A stretch of 13,595 bases of DNA from positions 1 through 13,595 of the forward strand of contig JAAUPT010000012.1 of NCBI GenBank assembly GCA_012032965.1, read 5' to 3'. The first letter of the stretch is position 1; each line of letters starts with the position of its first letter. This DNA comes from Nitrospira sp. (lineage in GTDB: Bacteria; Nitrospirota; Nitrospiria; Nitrospirales; Nitrospiraceae). Positions 1 through 10,014 of the stretch are shown here, piece after piece. Both the position numbers and the translations under genes were made by a program. The notes under the pieces are model-generated. The model was given only the letters and a program-made list of their open reading frames with translations. It was not told the origin of the DNA and did no database searches.

Positions 1-343
1 GAGCGATGCGGCCATAGCCGGTCTGTTCGTCGGCGTGATGGTCGGTAAGGTAATTGACTCCCACCGAGATAATCGAACGGCAGCCCGGGAGTACATGACG
101 AGGGTCGGCACGTTTTGCTGGGGTCCGTTCCATCCATGCCATGCTTCCGTGATACCCGCGACGGATCCACTCGCTGAGACGATCGAAGAGGCGCTGAGGT
201 AAAGTGGTTGCCTCGTCGTCAATGGTGTCAATGCTCTGATTACTGCCGGTCGAAACCGGGGTGTTGTCGACAATGGATGCGATACCAACCGCATCGAATC
301 CCAGCATGCGCGCTTCTTCTTTGATCGTCGCGGTCAAGGACAT
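1..343 (-). CDS. queG: Epoxyqueuosine reductase QueG, N-terminal part (runs off left edge)
   Basis: Reading the minus strand from the ATG at 343 gives about 114 residues with no stop before the window edge. The stretch LGFDAVGIAS near residue 14, then EWIRRGYHGSMAWMERTP and KRADPRHVLPGCRSIISVG, followed by NYLT, is characteristic of the N-terminal domain of QueG. QueG is the cobalamin- and Fe-S-dependent enzyme that reduces epoxyqueuosine to queuosine in the tRNA anticodon wobble position (known from the family). The Fe-S and cobalamin-binding parts lie outside the window. A linker of about 25 residues between GIAS and the EWI segment looks longer than in the E. coli protein as I remember it. 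The start is supported by an AGG eight bases upstream, and only 15 bases separate it from the stop of the cysteine-rich gene upstream, suggesting cotranscription. Function is confident; the gene is incomplete. Confidence 0.9.
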   Translation of the reverse strand, partial: MSLTATIKEEARMLGFDAVGIASIVDNTPVSTGSNQSIDTIDDEATTLPQRLFDRLSEWIRRGYHGSMAWMERTPAKRADPRHVLPGCRSIISVGVNYLTDHHADEQTGYGRIA

Positions 344-358
344 CGGCAATACCTGGAA

Positions 359-733
359 TTATTGACGGGCGGAGCAATCGAAGCGGACGCTAAAGTGGGC
401 TGAACAACGGACTGATTGGCATTGGCCGCATATGCCGACAATTTTTTGTTTTCCAATCAGTCTCTTTTTCATCGAATCGACACTGGAGTCGCCGGCCTTC
501 GAGATGGTAGTCCAGGGTTGCTTGGTGCCTGGGATATGGGCGACCAGGCAGCCTTGCGGGAATGGCACCTGACAGGGCCGCCCGGTTTCACGTTTTTCCA
601 TCAAGAAGCTACATGAGAGCTCCGTTGTGGCTCGTGAAGCGTCTGGCTCCTGTGCGGTGGTGTCGAAGGGTATTACCGGGATGAGCAGCACGAGCGAGGT
701 GAACGCAGAAAACATGTACCATTGTGAGATCAT
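359..733 (-). CDS. Small secreted cysteine-rich protein of unknown function (frame probably garbled internally)
   Basis: As read, this encodes 124 residues starting MISQWYMFSAFTSLVLLIPV, a hydrophobic signal-peptide-like segment with a likely cleavage near TTA/QEP (residue 27). The mature part is cysteine-rich: C41, C54, C62, C102, C105, C110 and C120, with a CxxC at 102-105. Residues about 83-100 look unlike the rest. In that stretch a different frame reads CRFDEKETDWKTK, and switching into it near 483 and back at the T run 442-447 joins smoothly to IVGICGQCQ. The repaired protein would carry eight cysteines, an even number that suits disulfides in the periplasm or outside the cell. I recall a loosely similar secreted family in Nitrospira but cannot name it. 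No good ribosome site precedes 733; a start at residue 7 (715) is possible. It sits 15 bases upstream of queG. Confidence 0.6.
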   Translation of the reverse strand: MISQWYMFSAFTSLVLLIPVIPFDTTAQEPDASRATTELSCSFLMEKRETGRPCQVPFPQGCLVAHIPGTKQPWTTISKAGDSSVDSMKKRLIGKQKIVGICGQCQSVRCSAHFSVRFDCSARQ

Positions 734-763
734 CGTTGTAGGATCGTAGCACAGTCGTTCATC

Positions 764-792
764 TTGCGGCCATGGAGAGGGCCGGGTAGAAT
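764..792 (+). promoter_or_regulatory. Candidate sigma-70-type promoter for the DGQHR gene
   Basis: TTGCGG at 764-769 and TAGAAT at 787-792 are separated by 17 bases, the optimal sigma-70 spacing. The -10 box matches five of six consensus positions; the -35 box is weaker. It lies 35 bases before the ATG at 827, in the 93-base divergent gap between the cysteine-rich gene and the DGQHR gene. This is pattern matching only. Confidence 0.35.
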
Positions 793-826
793 CCTGTCCC
801 CAGCTTCTGGTAGCCAAGGAGGTCCT

Positions 827-1831
827 ATGCTTGCGACGCGGATCACGCAAAAGGAGGGCATGTTCTATTTCATCGCCTATAAGGCCGGTGAACTCTTGAA
901 CAGGGTTCGGTTTACGAGCCGATACTATTTTGAGGGTGAGGAGATCGAGCAGGTAAAGCTCTCTGAACACGATGAAGTGGCGCAGTTTATAGCGGGAATC
1001 GAGCGGAGTGAAAAAGGTTTTCAGCGTGTTCTGAATCGTCAGAAGATTAAACAGATCGTCAATTTTTATGAGACCGTCGTGGCTCAACCAATGATTCCTG
1101 GCACTGTGCTCCTCTTTACCGATGAAACGCTTCGCTTCCAAAAAGCAGATGGTTCGGATTCAATCGGCCATCTGAGCGAACCAAAGGGGAAGTATCTCGT
1201 GATTGACGGGCAACATCGGCTTGCCGGGCTGCACTTTTTTCATGAGAAACATCCAGATCAAAGCGCACAGGTCGAGGTGCCGTGTCTGCTTTTCGATGGA
1301 CGGAGCGCGGATTTTGCCACGGAGATGTTCGTCATCATCAACTCCACCCATACACGGATCAACCGATCGCACCTCGTGGATCTCTATGAGAAAGTCTCAT
1401 GGGAGAGTCCGGAAAAGAAATTTGCTGCCAAGGTCGTGAACCTTTTATATGGCGAATCAGACTCCCCGCTGCAGTACAAGATCAATCGGCTCGGCGGGCG
1501 GAGCAAGCAGGAAAAGTGGATTCTGCAGTCCGAAGTGTTCAATGAACTGCTGAAGGTCGTGACGGTTCATAAACGCTGGATGGACTCTCATTTAGGCATG
1601 AAGCCAGACCGGTGTTACGCGCTGGTTCGTGATTATCTGAAGGGCGTCAAGGAAGTCATGGGCGAGATCTGGGGAGCGAATGATCGGTATATGTTCACTC
1701 GCGATGTGACCCTCAAGGCGCTGATTCGTGTGCTCGACGATCTGATCGTGGATCGTAAGCTCATCACAGATTGGGAGGCCCAACGCTCGCACAAGCCATT
1801 CGCCGAGCTCGTCAAGTCCTGGGCGCGTTGA
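827..1831 (+). CDS. DGQHR-domain protein (DndB/DpdB-like)
   Basis: The start at 827 is chosen because AAGGAGGT at 816-823 sits just upstream; an open frame extends back to 764 but without such a site. As read it is 334 residues. The signature DGQHR lies at residues 127-131 within YLVIDGQHRLAGL, followed by an EMFVIINSTHTRINRSHL segment typical of the family. DGQHR proteins include DndB, the regulator of DNA phosphorothioation, and DpdB of the 7-deazaguanine DNA modification system; both have ParB-like folds (family knowledge). No dnd or dpd partner is visible here, so its role is unknown and it may be an orphan regulator or nuclease-like protein. The C terminus looks cut short: the stop at 1829-1831 is followed in the -1 frame by a natural continuation to 1938, so the intact protein is probably 370 residues. 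Confidence 0.85.
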   Translation: MLATRITQKEGMFYFIAYKAGELLNRVRFTSRYYFEGEEIEQVKLSEHDEVAQFIAGIERSEKGFQRVLNRQKIKQIVNFYETVVAQPMIPGTVLLFTDETLRFQKADGSDSIGHLSEPKGKYLVIDGQHRLAGLHFFHEKHPDQSAQVEVPCLLFDGRSADFATEMFVIINSTHTRINRSHLVDLYEKVSWESPEKKFAAKVVNLLYGESDSPLQYKINRLGGRSKQEKWILQSEVFNELLKVVTVHKRWMDSHLGMKPDRCYALVRDYLKGVKEVMGEIWGANDRYMFTRDVTLKALIRVLDDLIVDRKLITDWEAQRSHKPFAELVKSWAR

Positions 1832-1938
1832 CCAAGGAATTTCGGGCTGATGGTTTCTACGAGCGGTTTCCCGCGAAAGGTCAGCTCGAACGGGTGCGAA
1901 AGATTCATCAACGGCTGCTGGATGCCATTGTCGGATAA
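1828..1938 (+). other. Out-of-frame C-terminal tail of the DGQHR protein
   Basis: Read from TTG at 1828 this gives 36 residues, beginning LTKEFRADGFYERFPAKGQL and ending RLLDAIVG before TAA at 1936-1938. Joined to the end of the upstream frame (ELVKSWAR) it makes a continuous, helix-like, charged C terminus. A single extra T in the TT at 1828-1829 would restore the frame and give a 370-residue protein. A separate 36-residue TTG-started gene overlapping the stop is possible but less natural. The next gene's start falls in this region. Confidence 0.6.
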
Positions 1939-2515
1939 GCAAAAAGGAGGATCTTCGGCTCCGTTCTGGCTGGTTGCGTTCGTGATGCTCCTGTTCGTCA
2001 TGCGGTGTGGAACCGGAGAGTCGTTGGCGGCTGAGACGGACAGGTTGGAGGTCGCTGTAGAATCCGGCGGTGGTGTTCGTGCGACGGCACAGGTGTTCTT
2101 TTCCGCGAGGCCGGCTGTTGTCCAAGCGCTCCTGACTGATTACCCCCATTGGCCTGACCTCTTTGAAGTTCGGATGCGCGTGGCCGAGTTAAACATCCGT
2201 GATGGGGTGGCTACAGTCGACCTTCGAATTGAGCATCCACTAATGCCTGGAGAGCATCGGTTGATTACTGAATCGAGGACCCTCCCGAATGGTGGTTTGG
2301 TGACTGACCTGAAGGGTGGGGACTTCAAACGCTATCATCGAGTGTGGACGCTCAATCCCGTTGAAGAGGGAAGTCGGACGCGCGCCGATTTTGAACTGAT
2401 TGTTGAGATCGAATCCCTGGTGCCGGATTGGCTGGTGGCCATTGCTATGCGGCAGGAACTCGAAGCACACTTTCGTATTGTCAAACAGAAGGCATTGGAA
2501 CAGTCGAAGCGGTAA
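1922..2515 (+). CDS. Exported SRPBCC/START-like (polyketide cyclase/Coq10-type) protein
   Basis: From ATG 1922 the product is 197 residues. It starts with a short basic stretch (DKQKGG), then a hydrophobic segment APFWLVAFVMLLFVM and a plausible signal-peptidase site near SLAA/ETD (about residue 37), so it is probably periplasmic. The mature part reads like the SRPBCC superfamily: RATAQVFFSARPAVVQALLTDYPHWPDLF, then alternating strands, then a C-terminal helix ending in LEAHFRIVKQKALEQSKR. This fold binds hydrophobic ligands such as lipids, sterols or quinones; no ligand can be named here. The start is uncertain: an open frame reaches back to 1850, while a strong AAAAAGGAGG lies at 1941-1950, inside the frame, with no start codon suitably spaced behind it. 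The stop is five bases before thiE, so the two are likely cotranscribed. Confidence 0.75.
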   Translation: MPLSDKQKGGSSAPFWLVAFVMLLFVMRCGTGESLAAETDRLEVAVESGGGVRATAQVFFSARPAVVQALLTDYPHWPDLFEVRMRVAELNIRDGVATVDLRIEHPLMPGEHRLITESRTLPNGGLVTDLKGGDFKRYHRVWTLNPVEEGSRTRADFELIVEIESLVPDWLVAIAMRQELEAHFRIVKQKALEQSKR

Positions 2516-2520
2516 CTGAC

Positions 2521-4803
<2,283 letters not shown>

Positions 4804-4830
4804 TCAAAACCTAGCTTCTGGAGCAATAAT

Positions 4831-5727
4831 ATGCGGAAACCTGAACTCGTCATGCTGTGTGTATTGATGCTGGGCGTAGGCATTCTGTCTGGACTTCACC
4901 TAGGACCCGAGGTCGCTGGTGCTGAGGAAACGGTGATCATCGAAAAGTCAGCGGAATATTTCCCTGACAGCCTCGGAAACCGATGGACTTATCGTGGTCA
5001 GATCAGCGAAGGACCTCTCCAGACCATTGAGCTTAAATTCTTCACGAACGTGTCGACGGTGTCTGGAACAAAAACCATCAACGGCGCCACCGTGACGGTG
5101 TTTCATGACACGAATCCCGGCAATCATGGGCCAGCGGATAGTTTCTATCGGCGAGATGCGGTCGGGATTGTCTACTATGGGTCGGAGCCCGGAACGCCGT
5201 TGGAGGAACAGATCACTCCCTATCAGATATTCCGGTTTCCCTTAACCGTACCGTCCTCATTTCAACAGTTTGATCGTAGCGGGCTCGATTTCGGTAGCGA
5301 CATGGATCGTGACGGAACGGATGAAAAAGTAGATGTCCAAGGTTGGAGCAGTGTGATCGGTCGCGAAACTATCACGGTTCCGGCCGGCACGTTTCAGGAT
5401 ACCATCAAAGTCGAAGCACGAATGAAGATGCAGATCCATCTCTCCGGCAGCCGTGGTACCATCTCGGGAAGCGACGTGATGACGGCATGGTTCGCCAAAG
5501 GCGTCGGTCTCGTGAAATATTCAGAACGACAGGAATTAGCCGGCGCGAGAGAGGATCGGGGAGTCGTGACGGAAATTTCAGAAGAACTTGAAGATCATGA
5601 TGTGAAAGTACAGAAGGCCTCATTGCGTAGATTCGAACCCACGGCGGAGGGTGTTTTCGCTGATCACTCGGCTGATCATGAACTGGGCCAAGTAGTCTTC
5701 TCCACCCGCTTTCGCACCGACCCCTGA
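4831..5727 (+). CDS. Exported protein of unknown function
   Basis: From ATG 4831, with GGAG ten bases upstream, the frame gives 298 residues. It begins MRKPELVMLCVLMLGVGILS, a clear signal peptide with likely cleavage at VAGA/EE (about residue 31). The rest is rich in beta-strand-like segments: YFPDSLGNRWTYRG, an acidic DMDRDGTDEK loop that could bind a cation, TVPAGTFQDT and WFAKGVGLVKYSE. The VPAGTF...WFAKGVG arrangement recurs in secreted proteins of unknown function in several environmental bacteria (from memory). I do not know a function. The last 36 codons overlap the well-supported C terminus of putA on the other strand and look low in structure. A single missing base near the AAA at 5605-5607 would end the protein at 5630 instead, almost removing the overlap. 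Confidence 0.7.
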   Translation: MRKPELVMLCVLMLGVGILSGLHLGPEVAGAEETVIIEKSAEYFPDSLGNRWTYRGQISEGPLQTIELKFFTNVSTVSGTKTINGATVTVFHDTNPGNHGPADSFYRRDAVGIVYYGSEPGTPLEEQITPYQIFRFPLTVPSSFQQFDRSGLDFGSDMDRDGTDEKVDVQGWSSVIGRETITVPAGTFQDTIKVEARMKMQIHLSGSRGTISGSDVMTAWFAKGVGLVKYSERQELAGAREDRGVVTEISEELEDHDVKVQKASLRRFEPTAEGVFADHSADHELGQVVFSTRFRTDP

Positions 5728-8573
5728 GAAGCGGTGCCCTCCGAAGGGTTGACGAGAGACGAGAGCGCCGGTGATTGGTCGATTCAGGTACAGATTCCCC
5801 ACGTCAAATTGCTCACGCGCGATGGCAAGATTGGCGGGGCTTCTCGTAAATACTCCACCGGTAAGCGCATAGGAAGTTCCGTTGGCCATCCGTATCGCCT
5901 CGACAAAACTCTCTGCCTTCATGACCGCTAACACTGGGCCGAATATTTCCTCTTGCGCCAATCGGTGCTGAGGTTCGATATCGACGAAGACCGTCGGTCC
6001 GACAAAATATCCATCCTGAGCTACTGGGCATTGCACGAGCAGCCGCCCTTCTTCACGTCCTATCGAAATGTACCGTTGAATACCGGCTTGAGCCCGAGCA
6101 TCGATCACTGGTCCCACTTTAGTACTAGGTACCACGGGATCACCGATCTCCAAACTCAACACGGCCTCTCTCAAACGTGTGACGAATGAGTCGTAAAACC
6201 GAGCGGTGAACGATCACACGCGAACAGGCCGAGCATTTCTGTCCTGCATATCCTGAGAACGACACCACGACTCCCGTGATCGCCTCGTCAAGATCCGCTG
6301 TCTCGTCGACAATGATGGCGTTCTTTCCACCCAATCTCGGCGATCACTCGTTTGACCATAGTCTGTCCATGACTCACGTGAGCGGCCTCGTTCAGAATAT
6401 CAAGCCCCACGGTTTTTGAACCGGTGAACGCGATCGTTGCTACCTGCGGATGTGTGACGAGTGCTTGGCCGACCTCCGGCCCCCTGGCAGGCAAGTCACG
6501 CAACCAGCCGGTACACCCGCTTCGATCAAGATGTCGGTGAGCAACGTTCCTAGGTGAGGTGAGCGCTCAGAAGGTTTAAAGAGGACGGGATTGCCGCTCA
6601 CCAGGGCTGCCGAGACCATTCCGGCTGGGATCGCCAGCGGAAAGTTCCATGGCGCGATGACTGCCGTGAGGCCGCGCGGTCCATAGATACGATGATTCAG
6701 TTCTCCCGGGCGGTCACCTAATCGTGTGGACTGAGCCAAGCGATCCATCTCATCTGCGTAGTAGCGAAGAAAGTCGATGGCTTCGGCAACATCAGCGTCG
6801 GCCTCGCGCCAAGGCTTGCCGACTTCAACGATTTCCCACGCGGCGAGTTCACAGCGACGGCGGCTCATCTCTCCTGCAGCCTTGCGCAGAACATCGGATC
6901 TCGCTTCTGGCGCAGTGCGTCGCCAGTTCTCCCATTGCCTGAATGTCCGGTCGATGATCGGGTCCAGATCAGACACTGCAGCACTCTGCACGTGTGCTAC
7001 AACTTCATCCGGCCTACAGGGATTCCGAGATTCCAACCATGGGCCGGTCAGTCCGATGTTGGAGGTGCGATCTTCCCATCGTCGACCGAGTTGGGATTGA
7101 ACCGATACGATTCCTGCGCGCATGGCATCGCGAACATCGACTTGCGAAAAGTCGCCGTGCGGTTCATTGACAAAGCCGTGACCGTGGTCCGTCGTTTTGA
7201 TCGATGGATGAGGAGTCGAGGTCTGTGGCGGAGCGAGTAGCAGAGTCAGTGGTTGGGACTCCACATACTCTTTTTTGAGAAACGACTCATTCGATGTATT
7301 TTCCAACAATCGCCGCACGAGATAGGCCATGCCTGGCAGCAGTCGACCCACAGGTGTGTACAATCGTACCCGACGGCCCATTTTCACCATGGCCTGTTGG
7401 AACGGCTCGGCCATGCCGAAGATCATCTGGTATTCTCGTGCTTCGGGAGCCAGGCCCAGCGATTCTGCATGGGCTTCTACCGCTGCTAACGTGCGCAGGT
7501 TATGTGTGCCGAATGCGGGACGGATCAGGTCCACGTGTTCGAAGAGGATGGGAATCAGCCGCTCATAATTGGCATCGGTCTCTGCCTTCTGCTCAAAAAG
7601 AGGAGACGGCCAGCCGGCTTGTCTATACCGCACGGTGTCCGAGTCCCAGTAGGCACCTTTGACCAGTCGAATCGTCATCGGCACACCGCGGTCGCAAACC
7701 CAGCCGACTAAGTCCTGAATGTCTCGTTCGGTGTTTCGATGATAGGCCTGCAGGGCGAGTCCTGCGTGGGGATAGGATCGATAGGCTGGCTCGCTAAAGA
7801 GCCGTTTGAAAATGTGCAGAATCAGGTCCTTGGTCTCGGCCTGTTCCATATCGAACATGAGCCCGGCTGGGAGCGCGTGCGCTCGGTCTACCAACGGGCG
7901 GAGTCGTGCGGCGACTGACTCATAACTCTCGTCGGGATCGATCGGGTCCAGTCTCGATGACAGGGCTGAAATCTTAAGTGAGAGCTGTACGCGTGGGATT
8001 GGTCCCAAGGGGTCTCGCTCAAGCAACGGGGAAGAGGGCCAATCCTTGGCGGCCTGTCCGAGTTCAGTCAATGCGTTCAGACATCGATCTCGATAGTGAT
8101 CGGCTTCCTGCTCACTGATCGTTGCCTCTCCCAGTAGATCGACAGACCAGGCTCGGTCTTTGTTCCACAGTTGGGATAAGACTCGAACCGCCTCATCGAC
8201 CGATGCGCCGGCGATAAACGTCTTGGCCATCTGCTCAATCTGTTTCCTGATGGACTTGCCGGTTAGGCGAGCGCCGATGCCGGTTGAGGTCAGCGCCCTG
8301 AAACCCCCACTGCAGTCCGAACAGTTCACCGCTCTCCCGGCCAAAATACTCTTCGGCGAGCGAGACGACTCGTTCATCGTCCTCGATGACGGGCAGAACA
8401 TCGATGAAGTGGAACAAACGGGTCTTGAAGGAAGGGTCTTTCATCGCCAAATTAATGGCTGAATGAGACCACCACCGGGTATCGAAGATCGAGGGCGACA
8501 GACCTGCGGAGAGTTGGGCCAACTGCTCGCCGATACGGAGGATGGCCGGTTCGAGGGAAGGCGGCGTGGTCAT
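5620..8573 (-). CDS. putA: Bifunctional proline dehydrogenase / P5C dehydrogenase PutA, four frameshifts
   Basis: PutA oxidises proline to glutamate using FAD and then NAD. The gene starts at ATG 8573 with AGGAG five bases before it. In five pieces across frames it reads as one protein of about 984 residues, the size of short PutA proteins that lack a DNA-binding domain. Residues about 300-310 (LVKGAYWD) and [12 protein letters not shown] are proline dehydrogenase motifs. [54 protein letters not shown] and [12 protein letters not shown] (nucleophile Cys near residue 780) mark the aldehyde dehydrogenase; [13 protein letters not shown] and SENTLRRGF end it. Breaks: an extra base in C8304-8308, a missing base in C6480-6484, an extra base at 6330-6334 and an extra base in A6194-6197. 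At each the family sequence resumes at once in another frame. Recent decay cannot be excluded, but sequence error is likelier. Confidence 0.9.
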
Positions 8574-8608
8574 CACGACTCCTGAGCGTGAGGCTTCTAT
8601 CTGAGTTC

Positions 8609-8636
8609 AGTATACATGTACGACAACCAATGTCCA
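8609..8636 (-). promoter_or_regulatory. Candidate sigma-70-type promoter for putA
   Basis: On the minus strand TGGACA (8631-8636) and TATACT (8609-8614) each match five of six consensus positions and are 16 bases apart. They precede the putA ATG at 8573 by about 35 bases, leaving room for a leader with the AGGAG site. The spacer includes the palindrome TACATGTA (8613-8620), which could be an operator, though such a short palindrome is weak evidence. Confidence 0.45.
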
Positions 8637-8798
8637 CGTCCCGACTTCCCCAGTCGATGCATGGTCGATGGTCCGACCGACCCATTTCATTTCACGTGGC
8701 GCATCGCTTATGATGATGGTGTCAGGCTCAAATGGCGTCCGATCGTGGGCGGCATTCCTGAAAAACGCGGTCGAACACAACCGGATTGGAGAATAGCT

Positions 8799-9677
8799 AT
8801 GGCTGATGAACATGCCCATGGGGCCCAGCAGCCTCAGGCACAAGATAATTTGATTCCCGGAGTCAAGCATGTCATTGCGATCAGCAGCGGCAAGGGTGGC
8901 GTCGGCAAGTCTACCGTTGCGGCAAATGTAGCCTGCGCCTTGGCGTTGGCTGGGGCAAAGGTTGGGCTGTTGGATGCTGATCTCTACGGTCCTAATATTC
9001 CCATGATGATGGGGAGCACAACCGGACCGGAACAAAAGGACGGTAAAATTATTCCTGTCGAGAACTATGGGGTGAAGCTGATCTCCATGGCGTTCCTCGT
9101 CCCGGAGGAAACCGCGCTTGTCTGGCGTGGTCCGATGGTGCACCAGTATTTGCAGGCGTTTTTCCGCGATGTGCTCTGGGGGGACTTGGATTACCTCCTT
9201 ATCGATCTGCCGCCTGGTACCGGGGACGTGCAGCTGTCCTTGTCGCAGATGGTTCCGTTAGCCGGCGCGATCACGGTTACGACACCACAAGAAGTTGCGC
9301 TCTATGACGTTCGCAAGGGTATGACGATGTTCCAAAAGGTGAACGTCCCACTTCTGGGTATCGTAGAGAATATGAGCTTTTTTGTCTGTGGGCATTGTGG
9401 GGAGCGGACGGAGATTTTTTCACATGGAGGTGGGGAACGGGCAGCCGCCAAGGTTTGGTGTGCCGTTTTCTTTGGACGGATTCCGATCGATCCGGCCATT
9501 CGAGATGGTGGAGATACTGGGCATCCTATTGTTGTGGCCAATCCGGAGTCGCCTCAGGCAGTCGCATTTCAAGAGATCGCGAAGAAGATTTCGGAAGCCA
9601 TGGGGCATGCCGGGAAAGAAGGGGCGTCCATGGATAGTTTGCTTAAAAAGATCAAGCAACCCTTCAGCAGTAATTGA
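8799..9677 (+). CDS. mrp: Mrp/NBP35-type Fe-S cluster carrier ATPase (ApbC)
   Basis: This soluble P-loop ATPase holds and hands on Fe-S clusters. The start at 8799 (292 residues) is preferred over an open frame reaching back to 8616 because GGAG lies just upstream and the family homology begins there. ISSGKGGVGKST (residues 28-39) is the deviant Walker A motif, LLDADLYGPNIP follows at 57-68, then LIDLPPGTGDVQLSL and TTPQEVAL. C197 and C200 in FFVCGHCGE are the cluster-bridging CxxC. It is short: the N-terminal DUF59/MIP18-like domain of E. coli Mrp is absent. Residues 219-225 read VWCAVFF, where the family usually has something like LGVPFL; FGVPF appears in another frame at 9454-9468, so two compensating indels are likely. 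The Rieske gene follows after 25 bases. Confidence 0.92.
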   Translation: MADEHAHGAQQPQAQDNLIPGVKHVIAISSGKGGVGKSTVAANVACALALAGAKVGLLDADLYGPNIPMMMGSTTGPEQKDGKIIPVENYGVKLISMAFLVPEETALVWRGPMVHQYLQAFFRDVLWGDLDYLLIDLPPGTGDVQLSLSQMVPLAGAITVTTPQEVALYDVRKGMTMFQKVNVPLLGIVENMSFFVCGHCGERTEIFSHGGGERAAAKVWCAVFFGRIPIDPAIRDGGDTGHPIVVANPESPQAVAFQEIAKKISEAMGHAGKEGASMDSLLKKIKQPFSSN

Positions 9678-9702
9678 AGGCATTATTGGGGGGATGGTGA
9701 GT

Positions 9703-10014
9703 ATGGCGGAGTTTGTGCGTGTTGCAGCGCTTGCAGAAGTGAAGCCAGGACACGGCATTGTGGCGGAAGCGCATGGGAAAGCGCTGGCTGTCTTCAATGT
9801 GGATGGGACGATCCATGCGATCAACAATACCTGTTGTCATCGAGAAGGCCCGTTAGGGGAGGGAGAATTGGAAGGCAATATTGTCATCTGCCCTTGGCAC
9901 GGGTGGCGATACAATGTGACGACTGGGGCCTGTATGAATAACCCTTCCGCAAAAGTTGAAGCGTACGAAGTAAAAGTCGACGGGGATGATGTAAAAGTTT
10001 TGATAGATGTTTAA
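9703..10014 (+). CDS. Rieske-type [2Fe-2S] ferredoxin
   Basis: A 103-residue single-domain Rieske protein with no signal peptide, so cytoplasmic. The cluster ligands are C44 and H46 in NTCCHREGPLGEG and C63 and H66 in CPWHGWRYNVTTG. Such small proteins (NirD-like or dioxygenase-ferredoxin-like) pass electrons to oxygenases or reductases; no partner enzyme is adjacent. The residue between C44 and H46 is a second cysteine, an unusual choice where proline, threonine or arginine is common. The start at 9703 is preferred since GGGGGG at 9688-9693 is nine bases upstream; 9694 is a second in-frame ATG. It follows mrp closely, and a Fe-S carrier beside a Fe-S protein makes functional sense. Confidence 0.88.
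   Translation: MAEFVRVAALAEVKPGHGIVAEAHGKALAVFNVDGTIHAINNTCCHREGPLGEGELEGNIVICPWHGWRYNVTTGACMNNPSAKVEAYEVKVDGDDVKVLIDV

Noticed and set aside
416..616. Plus-strand 66-residue open frame
   Set aside because: It lies antisense to the signal-peptide-bearing cysteine-rich gene, has no ribosome site and no protein-like features.
734..1141. Extension of the minus-strand cysteine-rich ORF upstream to 1141
   Set aside because: The upstream part is antisense to the DGQHR gene and not coding-like; the signal peptide defines the start near 733.
1828..1840. Programmed -1 ribosomal frameshift at the end of the DGQHR gene
   Set aside because: No slippery heptamer or downstream structure is evident, and similar one-base breaks occur in several unrelated genes, which favours sequence error.
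9382..9702. Long N-terminal extension of the Rieske ORF overlapping mrp
   Set aside because: The extension is mrp read out of frame; Rieske homology begins at the start near 9703. Only the FGVPF fragment is informative, as evidence of an indel in mrp.
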